Source: Elephas maximus indicus (Eukaryota; Chordata; Mammalia; Proboscidea; Elephantidae). From it: a stretch of DNA of 64,000 bases. Positions 12,461-23,312 of the stretch are shown here, piece after piece. The stretch lies in NCBI RefSeq assembly GCF_024166365.1, contig NC_064846.1, positions 33,625,866 through 33,689,865 on the forward strand, written 5' to 3'. The notes beneath the pieces were generated by a model, which was not told the DNA's origin, did no database searches, and worked only from the letters and a program-made list of their open reading frames with translations. The stretch's first letter is position 1. Each line of letters starts with the position of its first letter. The position numbers were made by a program, and so were the translations under genes.

Positions 12461-12599
12461 ATTATCACCCTTTTTCTTCAATTCTGCTTCTCCTTAAATT
12501 CTCAGTGCTTACCATAGTGGGAGACACATAACAGGCACTCAGTAAAAGCTTGTTGAATGTTTTAATACTTACATATTTTCTTCTGAGAGGCTTTTTACA

Positions 12600-12835
12600 T
12601 AGAGTGGCTAAAAATAAACTCTGGAGCCAGACTGCCTGAGTTCTACCACTTGTTAATCCTATGACCTTAGGAAAAGTCACTTTTGCATTTTATGTCTCAG
12701 TTTTCCTATCTATAAAATGGGAATAGTAAAAGTAACTGCATCCCAGGATTTTTTTTTTTTGCATATTAACTATAATAAATCCATATAATAAATTTTCAGT
12801 GCCTGGAACATGGCAAGTGTTTGTTAGCTTTATCA
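12600..12835 (+). mobile_element. MIR
   Basis: CTCTGGAGCCAGACTGCCTGAGTTC, CCTATGACCTTAGG, CTATAAAATGGGAATAG and AGTGCCTGGAACATGG occur in the MIR order. A run of T interrupts the 3' half. Confidence 0.82.
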
Positions 12836-13784
12836 TCTTCTCTACAGCCATCATCTCTCTGTCTTCTTTCACTACTTGTTCATTTCTTCCACATCACATA
12901 TAATTTATAAAACTGCAACTAGTATTTATATACAGTATCTTCTAGTCATGTCCCATATAGCTTGTCTCTCACTGAGATATTTTCCCAGTGTGCTAATTCC
13001 TTGATATTTGTAATCACTATAGAATCAACTACTGAAATGCTGTGTGAATATATATAGCAGTGTGAATATACAGCAGTGTGAATGTGCAGCTGAAAGTTGA
13101 ACTGTCAGGAAAACATTACAGAAAAATAATAGAGTTGATTGATTTGCATTATTCATGCATCGTCCTTAATGTCTTTAAACAGTTCCATTTATTGGATTCG
13201 GTAAACTCAGAGAAAGGTTGATGGGTTGTCTGGATATTTTAGTAATTTTTCAACTTTAACTCTTCTCTAAATCTTTCACTGCAGCTGCTAGTTGAAGCCA
13301 GTCTAATATATTCATTGATGGTATCAGACTAAATCATTTTACTGACTGAAGAACTCAAAAGGTTCCTGTATTAAAAAATGGATTTTCTTTTCTTTTTTTT
13401 TCAGTTGAGGCATTTGGGTGATAGATATTGTGTATGTACTCACCCTGCATCCTCTCTCCCAATTTTGAAGAGTTAATGTGATACTTTCCCCTTATTTCTC
13501 CTTGTGATGGCCTCAACAGAAATCTGAATGATCCTGTTTAACGGAAGCAAAAAAAAAAAAAACTATGCTTTAAGCACTGTTCACACCTCTTCAGTTGCTC
13601 TGACGAGCCCTATTGTGGTGATGCTGATGGCAGATGATGCTACAGACTGTAACCTTTGGCTTAATGCAAAAAGAATAAAGGTATTTCAGCCTGTGATTAT
13701 ATTCTACCATTTGAGTATTAAACTTCCTGTTCAAATGGGAGTGGATATGAGAATAGATAATGCAAGTAAATATGGGGCAGCATA
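12836..13784. other. No gene recognised
   Basis: AT-rich non-coding sequence. A small degenerate tandem of a CAGTGTGAATAT-like motif is present at about 13,040-13,090. A poly(A) run lies at 13,549-13,562. Small open frames show no recognisable similarity. Confidence 0.4.
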
Positions 13785-13945
13785 ACATAATGATTAAACC
13801 CATAGACTTCAGGACCAGTCTGCCTGGAGAAGCCCCGCTTCTGCTGTTTACTATCTGTGTGGCTTTTCTCAAGTTTCTTAACTTCTCTGCACCTCAGTTT
13901 CTACATCTGTAAATATGTTAATAAATATAAAACATTTGGAAGAGT
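13785..13945 (+). mobile_element. MIR
   Basis: CATAGACTTCAGGACCAGTCTGCCTGG, TACTATCTGTGTGGC, CTTAACTTCTCTGCACCTCAG and a CATCTGTAAA motif follow the MIR order. Confidence 0.8.
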
Positions 13946-14169
13946 ACCTGAGTGCACACACTTTATGGATATTTTTTCCTGCCTGCCTTCACCATAGACT
14001 GACTTTGGAAAAACACATTCTGAAAATCTCACTGTAACTGTAAACATACCTTTGAACAATAGCATAATATAGTTGAAAGGGAAAGGATTTGATTTGCATT
14101 TCTAGCAAAATTGTAGAATAGATAATCTAGAAACTCCTACCACACATCCAGCTACAAAATACTCAGAAA

Positions 14170-14527
14170 TGCTGGATAAAATTTATTTATTAATTCATCA
14201 ATGATTATTGAATGCCTTTACTACATTTTTTTTTACTACATTATCAGGCAGTGTTCTAGATGCTGAGGAGCCCTGATTGCACAGTGGTTAAGCACTTAGT
14301 TGATAAACAAAAGGTTGACGACTCGAACCCACCAGAGACTCTGCAGGAGAAAGATGTGGCAGTCTGCTTCCATAAACATTACAGCCTTGGAAATCCTGTG
14401 GGACAGTTCTACTCTGTCCTATAGGGTTGCTATGACTTGGAATTGACTTGATGGCAATTTTTTTTTTTGGTTCTAGGTGTGGGAGATAAAGAGATGAACA
14501 AAAAAGCACACATTTCTGATCTCATGG
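14170..14527 (+). mobile_element. Ancient mammalian repeat interrupted by AfroSINE
   Basis: The stretch ATTGAATGCCTT..CAGTGTTCTAGATGCTG and, past the SINE, GTGTGGGAGATAAAGAGATGAACAAAAA..CTCATGGTG are two parts of a common old mammalian repeat. I cannot assign it to a family. The AfroSINE separates them. Confidence 0.45.
14268..14470 (+). mobile_element. AfroSINE, full-length long variant
   Basis: Sense copy: head GGAGCCCTGATTGCACAGTGG, B-box-like GACTCGAACCC, middle GTGGCAGTCTGCTTCC, TTGCTATGACTTGGAATTGAC tail, then a run of T. A partial target repeat (GTTCTAGATG/GTTCTAGGTG) flanks it. Confidence 0.88.
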
Positions 14528-14740
14528 TGTCATAGATTGAATTGTGTTCCCCCAAATATGTGCCAACTTGGTTAGGCCATGATTCCTAGTGTTGTGTGGT
14601 TGTCTTCCATTTTGTGATTGTAATTTTATGTTAAAGAGGATTAGGGTGGCATTGTAACACCCTTACCTTATCTCTCAAGAGATAAAAAGGAAAGGGAAGT
14701 GAGCAGAGAGGAGGGACCTCATACCACCAAGAAAGCAGTG
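14528..14740 (+). mobile_element. MaLR-like LTR, 3'-truncated
   Basis: Starts TGTCATAGATTGAATTGTGTTCCCCC and matches the first part of the LTR family seen at 1-377 and 41,123-42,037 through CACCAAGAAAGCAGTG. It then stops about 40 bases before an RTE. The rest of the LTR does not reappear beyond the RTE. Confidence 0.68.
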
Positions 14741-14777
14741 CGTTGGTTTTTACCAATGATTTCAGTGTGGGCTTTTT

Positions 14778-15372
14778 TCTTCAGTACCATGGGTTCTTGA
14801 TCATATGCTACCTCCTGAAATGGTTGAATATAGACCAATTCTTTTGGGTACAGTGACTCTGTATTCCTTCCATCTGCTTTTGATGCTTCCTGTGTCATTC
14901 AATATTTTGCCCATAGAATCCTTTGATGTTGCAACTTGAGGCTTGAGTTTTTTCTTCAGTTCTTTCAGCTTGAGAAATGCTGAACATGTTCTCCCCCCTT
15001 GGTTTTCTAACTCCAGGTCTTTGCATATTTCATCATAATACTTTACTTTGTCTTCTCAAGATGCCCTTTAAAATCTTTTGTTCAGCTCTTTTACTTCATC
15101 ACTACTTCCATTTGCTTTACCTACTCTACGTTTAATAGCTAGTGTCAGAGTCTCTTCTGACATTCATTTTGGCCTTTTCTTTCTTTGCTGTTTTTTTTAA
15201 TGACCTTTTGCTTTCTTCATGTATGATGTCCTTGATGTTATTCCACAATTCATCTGGTCTTTGGTCATTACTGTTCAATGCGTTAAATCTATTCTTAAGA
15301 TGGTCTCTAAATTAATGTGGGATTATTCAAGGTTGTACTTTGGCTCTGGTGGACTTGTTTCAATTTTCTTCA
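14778..15372 (-). mobile_element. RTE LINE copy C, inverted 5' segment
   Basis: Antisense RTE sequence from the reverse transcriptase N-terminus/linker (TTCTTCAGTACCATGGGTTC) to the end of the endonuclease (GGACTTGTTTCAATTTTCTTC). It abuts sense RTE sequence at about 15,372. The inverted segment lies upstream in the element relative to the sense part, the arrangement expected from twin-primed reverse transcription. Confidence 0.85.
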
Positions 15373-16124
15373 GCTTCAACTGAAAGTGAAGACTTGAAGA
15401 TCAAAGACTACAGCTTTCAGTATGGATTACACCTTAACAAAAGGAAAACAAAAATCCTCACAACTGGATCCATAGGCAATATCATGATAAACAGAGAAAA
15501 TATTGCAGTTGTCAAGGATTTCATTTTACTTGGATCCACAATCAACACCCATGGAAGCAGCAGTCAAGAAATCAACTGATGTATTGCATTGGGCAAATCT
15601 TCTGCAAAAGACCTCTTTAAAGTGTTAAAAGCAAATATGTTACCTTGAGTACTAAGGTGTGCCTGACTCAACCTATGGTATTTTCAATTGCCTCGTAAGC
15701 ACGCCAAAGCCAGACAATGAATAAGAAGACTGAAGAAAAGTTGATGCCTTTGAATTATGGTGTTGGTGAAGAATATTGAATATACCATGGACTGACAGAA
15801 GAATAAGCAAATCTATCTTGGAAGAAGTACAGCTGGAATGCTCCTTAGAAGCAGGGTTGGGTGAGACTTCATCTCACTCACTTTGGACATGTTATCAGGA
15901 GGGACCAATCACTGGAAAAGGACATCATCCTTGGTTAAGTAGAAGGTCAGCGAAAAAGAAGAAGACCCTCAATTAGATGGATTGAAACAGTGGCTGCAAC
16001 AATGGGCTCAAACACAGCAATGATTGTGAGGATGGAGCAGGACTGGACAGTGTTTCATTCTGTTATACATGGGCTTGCTATGAGTCAGAACTGACTCAAC
16101 AGCACCAAACAACAACAACAACAA
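15373..16124 (+). mobile_element. RTE LINE copy C, 3' segment
   Basis: Sense RTE 3' region: the end of the reverse transcriptase (frame over 15,340-15,579 encodes the LNKRKTKILTTG-like and LLGSTINTHGSSSQEI motifs), the C-terminal tail, then a 3' end reading GAGTCAGAACTGACTCAACAGCACC and (CAA)n at about 16,106-16,124. Together with 14,778-15,372 this is one 5'-inverted insertion. Confidence 0.9.
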
Positions 16125-16394
16125 TATTTGGTTTACGTCATTTTCTTTTGTCACTTGAAGCTGAATATAATACTAATACAAATAGCAATAATGAAACAAG
16201 AGCATTTTCAAATAAACAGAAACTTAGAGTTTTCTTCTAATAGACACCCAAAGAACTACTAGTGGATGTACACCAGAAGGAAGGGAATTGAACTGAGAAG
16301 GAAACATAAGATCAAGACAGAACTTTGAGCAAAGAAATTGGTATATATGTGAGTAAATATAAAGAAACTTTGATGACATAAAGCAAGTATAATA

Positions 16395-16520
16395 GTTTTG
16401 GAAGAGTATGGATTTTAGAGAAAGAGGAGAGGGATAAAAAAGAGATCTACCATTTACCTTCTGTGACTCCAAAGGCAAACTGCTTAACCTCTCTGAGCTT
16501 CAATTTTCTCATTTGTATTT
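16395..16520 (+). mobile_element. MIR fragment
   Basis: TATGGATTTTAGAG, TACCATTTACCTTCTGTGACTCC and CTTAACCTCTCTGAGCTTCAATTTTCTCATTTGTA follow MIR order. Confidence 0.68.
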
Positions 16521-16610
16521 TGGGAGAATTACAATATTATATGCATAATGTAATACATAATATAGATATTTTTATATATATTATATCATAAAAAATTTTT
16601 TTTTATATAA

Positions 16611-16677
16611 CCCAAAACCAAAAACCCAGTGCCGTCGAGTCGATTCCGACTCATAGCAACCCTATAGGACAGAGTAG
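16611..16677 (-). mobile_element. AfroSINE 3' end
   Basis: Little-diverged antisense SINE tail (CCAGTGCCGTCGAGTCGATTC..GGACAGAGTAGA). It is 5'-truncated and sits inside a TATA-rich tract (about 16,540-16,740). Confidence 0.85.
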
Positions 16678-16981
16678 ATATTATATATATATTATATTAT
16701 ATTATATACAAAATATAGATATTTAAATATTAGAAATAATGTATTTAAAGTCCTGATATGGTGCTCAATCTATGCACTTAAACATGGCAAATGATAAAAT
16801 GAAAAATTGTAGAAACTCAACAAAATGTTGCTAGTAATCACAAATGACGTTGGAGATGGCTGGTATATTGACTAGGTAATGGTCATTTGATTATCTCCCA
16901 AAATAACTCACAGGGTAGCATTTGGTATACTGGGTCTTGTACTTACTTTGGTTCGAGACCTAGCCTTTAGCCTGTTGGCTT

Positions 16982-17372
16982 CTTGTTTTTTTAGGTGCCA
17001 TCGAGTCAGCTTGGACTCATAGAGACTCCATGTACAACAGAGTGAAACTTTGCCAACTCCTGTGCCATTTTCACAATGATTGGTATGTTTGAGTCCATTG
17101 TTGTGGCTATTGTGTAGTGCCTTCCAATATAGGGGGCTCATGTTCCAGCACTATAATGGGTAAATTTCTGTTGTGATCCATAGGGTTTCTTTGACCATTT
17201 TTCAGAACTAGATCACCAGACCTTTCTTCCTAGCCTGTATTAGTCTGGAAGCTCTGCTGAAACCTGTCCACCATGGGTGACTTTACAGGTATTTGATTAC
17301 CAGTCCCATAGCTTCCAACACTATAGCAACACACAAATCTCTGCAATATGATAAACTGACAGATGAGTGGTG
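16982..17372 (-). mobile_element. Compact non-autonomous RTE derivative with TSD
   Basis: About 391 bp in antisense. The right part (about 17,117-17,366) matches the extreme 5' end of full-length RTE copies (AGTGCCTTCC..GATAAACTGACAGATG). The left part (about 16,992-17,115) matches the RTE 3' end (TTAGGTGCCATCGAGTC..CCATTGTTGTGGCTATTGTGT). Everything coding in between is absent. A perfect 12-bp repeat GCCTGTTGGCTT (16,970-16,981 and 17,373-17,384) flanks it, so it was inserted as a unit with its own 5' and 3' ends. It may belong to an existing catalogued deletion family. Confidence 0.88.
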
Positions 17373-17384
17373 GCCTGTTGGCTT

Positions 17385-18621
17385 ATATGTCTGGTATGAT
17401 CAGTACATTGGGAGTGGATTCATCACTCAGGCAGATGCATACTAACTATTCTCAGAAGATTAATATATAAAACTAGAATCCAGCATATAAATGAATGATG
17501 AGTAACGAAATTCCCACAGAACATAATACTTTTTTTTGGCGTGACCAGAGGTTCTCTGCCTGCAGGCTGACCTACATGGGAAGCCAAATGATAATCGGAA
17601 TACTAGTGTATTAAATCACAAACAGAAAAAAAATTACAGAACTGGAATGTGTAAAATCTCTGTGACCAACGTATCCTCTCCCTCTAGGCGAACAAATATG
17701 GGAAGCAAGTCAAAATCATATGATCTTAACCAAGTCATTTAATCATGAGCTTGACAAGCTTTGAATCAAGTCAAGGTGAATCACATGAAGTGACTATTTA
17801 ATGGAGTCAAACTAAGACAGATTGACACATCTCAAACAAGAGGTCATCTTGCCAATGGAAATAACACACTTAATGTCCGTTTTTTCAAACTTCCTATATT
17901 CATTACCACAGCAGAGATGGATGGTCTTGCTAATGGAATTAAAATGCAACATATATTGGCTTAGGTATCCTCTCGCTTGGACAGTGTTTGGGTAAGCACT
18001 GCCAAAGGTCAATATTTGTTCATTGACTATTATTTTTCCTGTGCCTCTCTGCCCAATTCCTCCTTCTCATAGACACATTCTTCATTTAGATATATTAAAA
18101 CAGTTAATCAGGTTAGAGTCTAATTCTGTTGGCCTACACGAAATTCAGTTTTTTGAAAATGACTTTGCCTATTTTTATTCTGGTCTATTATATGCTGATT
18201 TCTTAATAATTTTGAAGGCAATCATATTGCCTTCTTTTCCAACTATATGTTTTGTGTGTATGGGGTGGAGTATCTCATTGTAGGCTCCTGTATGAAGTTG
18301 ATATTACTGATCCATCACTTATTATTCAATTAAAATACATTTTGGCCTGCCTCATCACTGTGGAAAATACAGGTTGCATATGCATTGGTTGTTCTTCCAA
18401 TAGTGGGGGATGGATTTACACTGATCCATCTACACACTTGTCAAATTTCTAGTGGCTCGGTTGCTAGATGTTTCTGGTACTTGAGCAGCCCAGGCTAGTT
18501 GGGAAAGGGAAGAAGCTTAGAATATGCAGTGCCAAGGCCTAGGATGACTGACCCACCTGTAATACTGTGGAAGGGAACTCATAGTACAAACTGATCTCAT
18601 CTGTTGGAATTTGGCTTCATC
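17385..18621. other. No gene or clear repeat recognised
   Basis: Ordinary AT-rich sequence on inspection. Small open frames around 18,023-18,452 show no similarity I recognise and lack support as exons. Confidence 0.4.
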
Positions 18622-18634
18622 TGTGGTCAGCATT

Positions 18635-18819
18635 AGGGGTCCCTGGGTGGTATAAATGGTTACTAACAAAAAGGTTGGCAATTTGAACTCATTCAGAGGC
18701 ACCTTAGAAGAAATACCTGGCGGTTTCCTTCTGAAAGAGCATAGCCATGAAAACCCTACGGAGCACAGCTCTACTCTGACACATATGGGGTCACCATGAG
18801 TTGGATCAACTTGATGGCA

Positions 18820-18824
<5 letters not shown>
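18635..18824 (+). mobile_element. AfroSINE with TSD and (TG)n tail
   Basis: Sense copy: head GGGGTCCCTGGGTGGTATAAATGG, tail TGAGTTGGATCAACTTGATGGCAA. The tail runs into a (TG)n run at 18,824-18,853. A perfect 13-bp repeat TGTGGTCAGCATT at 18,622-18,634 and 18,850-18,862 marks the insertion, so the microsatellite grew from the SINE tail. Confidence 0.9.

Positions 18825-18853
<29 letters not shown>
18824..18853. repeat. (TG)n microsatellite
   Basis: About 15 uninterrupted TG units at the 3' tail of the preceding SINE. Confidence 0.95.
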
Positions 18854-18854
<1 letters not shown>

Positions 18855-18862
18855 TCAGCATT

Positions 18863-19884
18863 TATATCTAAGAATGATCTCATGGATGGGGCTTGGCAAT
18901 AGTACAGGGGTTTGTGAGACGTAGAGTTTGCAGGAGATAGGGCCATAGTTTGGAAGTTCTTTGGGTTTCTAGCAGGTATCCAGGCTGTATAGCCGAAAGT
19001 AAAGAGACAAATTTCAGCCCCTAAGTAAAAGAGGTTTGCAATCGTTCAACAGGGAATCAGGATCCCAGTCACATGTAGCTGAGGTTCACACAGTGTCTGC
19101 AAAATATTATTTAGCATCCTCATCCCCAACTCCAGAAGCAGAAAGATGGTTTAGATGACTTGAAGGTAACACTTTAAATTTTTATGTCATGATCTTCCTA
19201 AAAGATTAGAGACTAGAGTTGAAGGGTGGGGGTATGAGAGGCCCAACTTTATTCAGCTATATTTCTGGTCAGATGAACTCCCTAATATAAACGGAGTTAT
19301 GAAGAGAACACCGCTTTCTTTTAAAGGTTTTTGAGATTCAAATAATTTACAATGCAGTTCAAAAGCATGGATGAGCTTCAGATGCCAAAGATGAAAAATA
19401 AGAATTGCATATATAATCTGGTGACTTCTCTCGCTGTGTTTGGCTTCTGTGATGAGAGGAAGTACAGGTTTGGGAGGCTATAAAAAGGTTGTTTATAACT
19501 GGAATTGGTTTGAGGAACTGGAATCTCCATGGCTACAAGAGTATCTAGGAGCAGAAGGCTAATAGAGGAAGGACAGCCTGATTTTTTTGCTCTTCAAATA
19601 TGTTTCTTCAACTGAATCTAAATTGATCAAAAGCAGTTTTGAATAAACTTCTTTTCCAGACATTGACTCTGGTTACTATTTCTCTTTCTTTAAAAAAATT
19701 ATGGCTTCACCTATCAATCAGTTATGTGTTTATGACACCCAAATCAATATTTTTAACCCCCCTCTGCTTCTTTTAAATTCTCCAAAAATCTCTGATGTTC
19801 ATTGGATATCTCTACTTGGATGTCATATGGAACCCTCAAAGACAACAGATATCTTCCTGTATTCCCTGTTTTTGCATATTGTAT
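18863..19884. other. No gene or clear repeat recognised
   Basis: I see no conserved frame, repeat signature or RNA gene. Some sequence may be diverged old repeat. Confidence 0.35.
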
Positions 19885-19985
19885 CAATTATTCACAGGCT
19901 CAGACTCTCAGAGCTTAATAACTTGCCTTATGTTACATAGCTGGTAAATGGTAAAGCAAGGACTAGAATCCAGATCTTCTGATCT
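19885..19985 (-). mobile_element. MIR fragment
   Basis: CAGAGCTTAATAACTTGCC, GTTACATAGCTGGTAAATGG and GACTAGAATCCAGATCTTCTGA are the reverse complement of the MIR 5' half. Confidence 0.75.
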
Positions 19986-20019
19986 CAAATGCTGTACGTT
20001 GTAGTGGATTGGACCAGGT

Positions 20020-20400
20020 GTCAAAAGATCAAACGCCTAAATCTGACAATCAAGATCTTTCTCACTTTAGCCTTAACCTACCTTTCCAACCTCACCTCCT
20101 ACCACTTTCCCTCATGTTTTGTTTGCCTAGTCACACCGTGCTCCTTTTAGCTGAACAAGTGTACCTAGCACTTTTCCTTTTCCGTGCCTTTGTTCACACC
20201 GTTCACTTCACTTGGCATGCCTTCCTTCATGACTACATCCAATCTTGTCTGATCTTCATTGACCAGCACAAAGATGCTCTTCTCTATCACCCTTTTTTTT
20301 TGATTCATCTCAGCTGGAAGCGCCTTCTCCCTTCAATAAATGACCATAGAAGTTTATCTGTATGTTACTCATGATGCTTATTACTTTTTATCTTGTACTG
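20020..20400 (+). mobile_element. L2 LINE fragment
   Basis: The C- and T-rich pattern (CCTTTGTTCACACCGTTCACTTCACTTGGCATGCC, then CATGACTACATCCAA) resembles the end of L2 ORF2. The 121-codon frame here is a residue of that, not a gene. Confidence 0.55.
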
Positions 20401-20409
20401 TTAATTCAT

Positions 20410-20700
20410 CAAAAAGCTATTGAGTGCCTGCCATGTGCCATTTCTCTTTGAAATGTGTGGATACCTCAGTGAACAAGCTGACCATGGTCACAGGCCTCAT
20501 GGGGCTCATAGTCTAGTCAGGGAAGAAAGACAAGTTAAAAAGCTAAGTCCATTGAGTCTATTATATGAGTTAAGACCAGGTGCTATGGGACCCCAGAGAA
20601 GAGCACTTAACCCCGATTTAGAAAGATGAAGACAGTCAGGAAGGGTCTCTTGGAGGAGATGACACTGTAACTTCTTTAGGGAAGAAGAGTCTTTGCTTGA
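20410..20700 (+). mobile_element. Ancient interspersed repeat, family unassigned
   Basis: GAGTGCCTGCCATGTGCCATTTC, CAGTGAACAAGCTGACCATGG, CTCATGGGGCTCATAGTCTAG and GGTCTCTTGGAGGAGATGACA follow the order of a common old mammalian repeat. I cannot name the family with confidence. Confidence 0.5.
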
Positions 20701-21119
20701 TCAACATTTCCCTTTAGGACCCATCCAGCCCTGTGCTGAGTACAAAGTAGGCTGTCTACTGCAGCAGATTGTCGCATTTCCTCTGTAGGCATACTCCCTT
20801 ATCTTAATGTTGTTAGTTCAACTTCATTCTTTTCCCGATATTGGTAGTGCAGTTGTAATTAACACTTGAAGTTGGATGTCTAATGACAGATTGGAAATTT
20901 TGAGTTATGGTTTTTCCTTTCTGGTTTTCCCCTTTCACTTATGCCCTGCTCTTAAATGACAGTGTAGTTGACCACATGTTCATTGCAAAAAGTCATATAA
21001 TAAACAATCCTTGTAAAACTACCTTGTAAAGCAGCCTATATTTTCCCTTTATAGCACTTATCATTGTTTGTGATTATATATGTGCATAATTATTTGATAC
21101 ATATCTGTGTTCCACATGA

Positions 21120-21240
21120 GATCAAAACCTTCATGAAGGAAGGGACTGTTTCTCTTTTGCTTGAAGTTGCATCCCGAGATTCTAGTCCAGTGAGTGGCAT
21201 TTAGTAGCCATTCAATAAATATTTGTTAAGTGAATAAATG
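21120..21240 (+). mobile_element. L2 3' end
   Basis: CTTCATGAAGGAAGGGACTG and AGTAGCCATTCAATAAATATTTGTTAAGTGAATAAATG match the L2 3' end and its short terminal repeats. Confidence 0.72.
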
Positions 21241-21444
21241 AATTGTCCAAATAGCCAAAATTCAGTATAATTTCTTGCCACTTACTATGAAGGATGGTTT
21301 TATCTCTCTGTGTTAGAACAAAAACAATGAACTGTCAGAGTCTTTATATTATAGATTCTCTCTCTCTTTTTCTTGCAAGGGAAAAACACTCTTTTACCAT
21401 AACAAGATAAGAGACATACAGATATACATGTGTATTTATAGCCT

Positions 21445-22065
21445 CCTAACAGGTCTCCTGGCTTCTACTCTTGCCCCTCTAGAGTCTGTTCTCAGCAGAG
21501 CAGCCCAAGTAATCCTTTTAAAAATGTAAATTAAAGCATGTTACTTTTCTTCTTAAAATCCTCTCAATTTACTCAATGTAAAACCAAACTCCTTACCACA
21601 TACAGAACCCTCCATAAGCTTCTCCTGACTGCCTCTTTGACTCTGTCTCCCACTTCGCATTCTATTCCAGCTACGCTGGCTTCCTTTCTGTCCCTTGAAC
21701 TTGCCATGTTCTCTCCCTTCTTGACACCTTGGTACTTTCTCTTCTCTATGCTTGGAATATTCTTCCTCTAGATATTTTGCATAACTTGTTCCTTCTTCAA
21801 GGAGGCCTTCCCTGGCCTCCCTATCTAAAGTATTCTGGCATCACCTCAGCCACTCTATCCTGTTACTTAGTTCCGTTGTTTTTTTTTTTTTTTTTTCATA
21901 GCAATTGTCATTATCTGAAATAATCGTATTTATTTGTTTACTTTCGGGAAGGAATATAGGCTCCATGAGGGCAGGGATTTTTGTCTTTTTTGCTCATTGC
22001 TATATTTCCAGCACCTAGAACAGAGACTGGTATAGAGTATATGCTCATTAAATATATACTGAATT
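21445..22065 (+). mobile_element. L2 LINE, longest copy in window
   Basis: CCTCTAGAGTCTGTTCTCAGCAGAGCAGCC, TGCATAACTTGTTCCTTCTTCAAGGAGGCC and ATAGGCTCCATGAGGGCAGGGATTTTTGTC..CATTAAATATATACTGAATTAATA give the L2 ORF2-end-to-3'-terminus order. A poly(T) run of about 18 (21,878-21,896) interrupts it. Confidence 0.78.
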
Positions 22066-22084
22066 AATAACTATTTGATTATAT

Positions 22085-22215
22085 CTCCTTCCAAAGACTG
22101 TAAGCTTTTAAGGGCAGAGACCGTGCCTATTTTCCTCCACCTTTTTATCCCCAGTACCTTGAAGGGTGCTTAGTATATGGTAGGTGTTCAAAAAGCATTT
22201 GCTGAATTGAATATA
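22085..22215 (+). mobile_element. L2 3' end
   Basis: GACTGTAAGCTTTTAAGGGCAGAGACCGTG and GTAGGTGTTCAAAAAGCATTTGCTGAATTGAA match the L2 3' terminus. Confidence 0.72.
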
Positions 22216-22489
22216 GACATCCTCACAGATATACAGTTTACATGGACTTCCAATTTCTTTTTAACATTTCTGTATCCTTTCTGAAATCCTAGGTTCTCCA
22301 GGGAACCCCCAGGAATGGAAACAAACTTTGTTTTCAAATCTGGGATCTCTAACTCATGTCTAAAATATGATTAATTCTTTCTTCTGCCCCACCTTTGGCA
22401 TCCTCTATGATTTCTCCAACCTACAATTAGTCATTTGCCAAATCAGGCAGATTTCAATTTTGGATCCACCCACTCCTTTTCATGCCCAC

Positions 22490-23125
22490 TGACACTGTCT
22501 TAGTACAAGTCCTTGCTGCCTTTTGCTTGGACTGTTACAGAAACCTTCTAATGCCTTTCTGTTACCTCCTAGCCATCCAGCACACAGGATGCCAGATTAA
22601 TCTTCTATAAGTTAATGTTTGGTCATATCATTTCTTTGTTCAAAAATGTCTAGAACTACCAGGTATGTGTAGGCCTGTCTAACTGAACACTGTATATTGA
22701 ATTAAGTATAGAATTCTCACCCTAGAATTCAAGGCTCTTACTGGTATTCTACCACTCTACTTTCCAGATTTACTTTTCCTTATTTACCTCATGAACCCTC
22801 CTATCCTTCCAAACTTGACTACTTGCATATCTCTAGCACGTTCATGATTCTAATCATGCTGTTTTATCTGACTCAAATGCCTTCTTTTCATGTTTATTTG
22901 CTGAAGTCTTCCCAATCCTATCTTAAACACCATCTCCTCCATTTATGTCTTTCCTAAGGGAGACATAAGATAAATGCCCAAGTAAGTAGCTTTCATCTTA
23001 GATAAACTGAGTGTCATAACCTCAAGCCATAATAAACCACAAATGCCTATGGAACACAAAGCTCTCTGAGGGCAGGGAATGTGTCTGCCTTGTTACCCAT
23101 CACCAATTCCTAGCATGGTATTTAA
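22490..23125 (+). mobile_element. L2 LINE fragments
   Basis: An older L2 body runs through AGCACACAGGATGCCAGATTAATCTTC to the 3' region AAAGCTCTCTGAGGGCAGGGAATGTGTCTGCC. A small insertion or duplication disrupts the middle. Confidence 0.6.
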
Positions 23126-23214
23126 AAAAAAATTTTAGAATAGTATATAATAAATGAGAATGTGATAAATATTGAAAGACCTAGAGGAGACAGAGATTGC
23201 ATTCCATATCATAT

Positions 23215-23312
23215 GTTTCTTGAAGACAAGGATTTTTTAAAAAAAAATTTATGCTCATATCCTCTATAGCCCTACATAGCAGATGCTCAAGAACTGTTTG
23301 TTAAATATAATG
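23215..23312 (+). mobile_element. L2 3' end
   Basis: TTTCTTGAAGACAAGGA..AGCAGATGCTCAAGAACTGTTTGTTAAATATAATG has the L2 terminal order. Confidence 0.58.
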
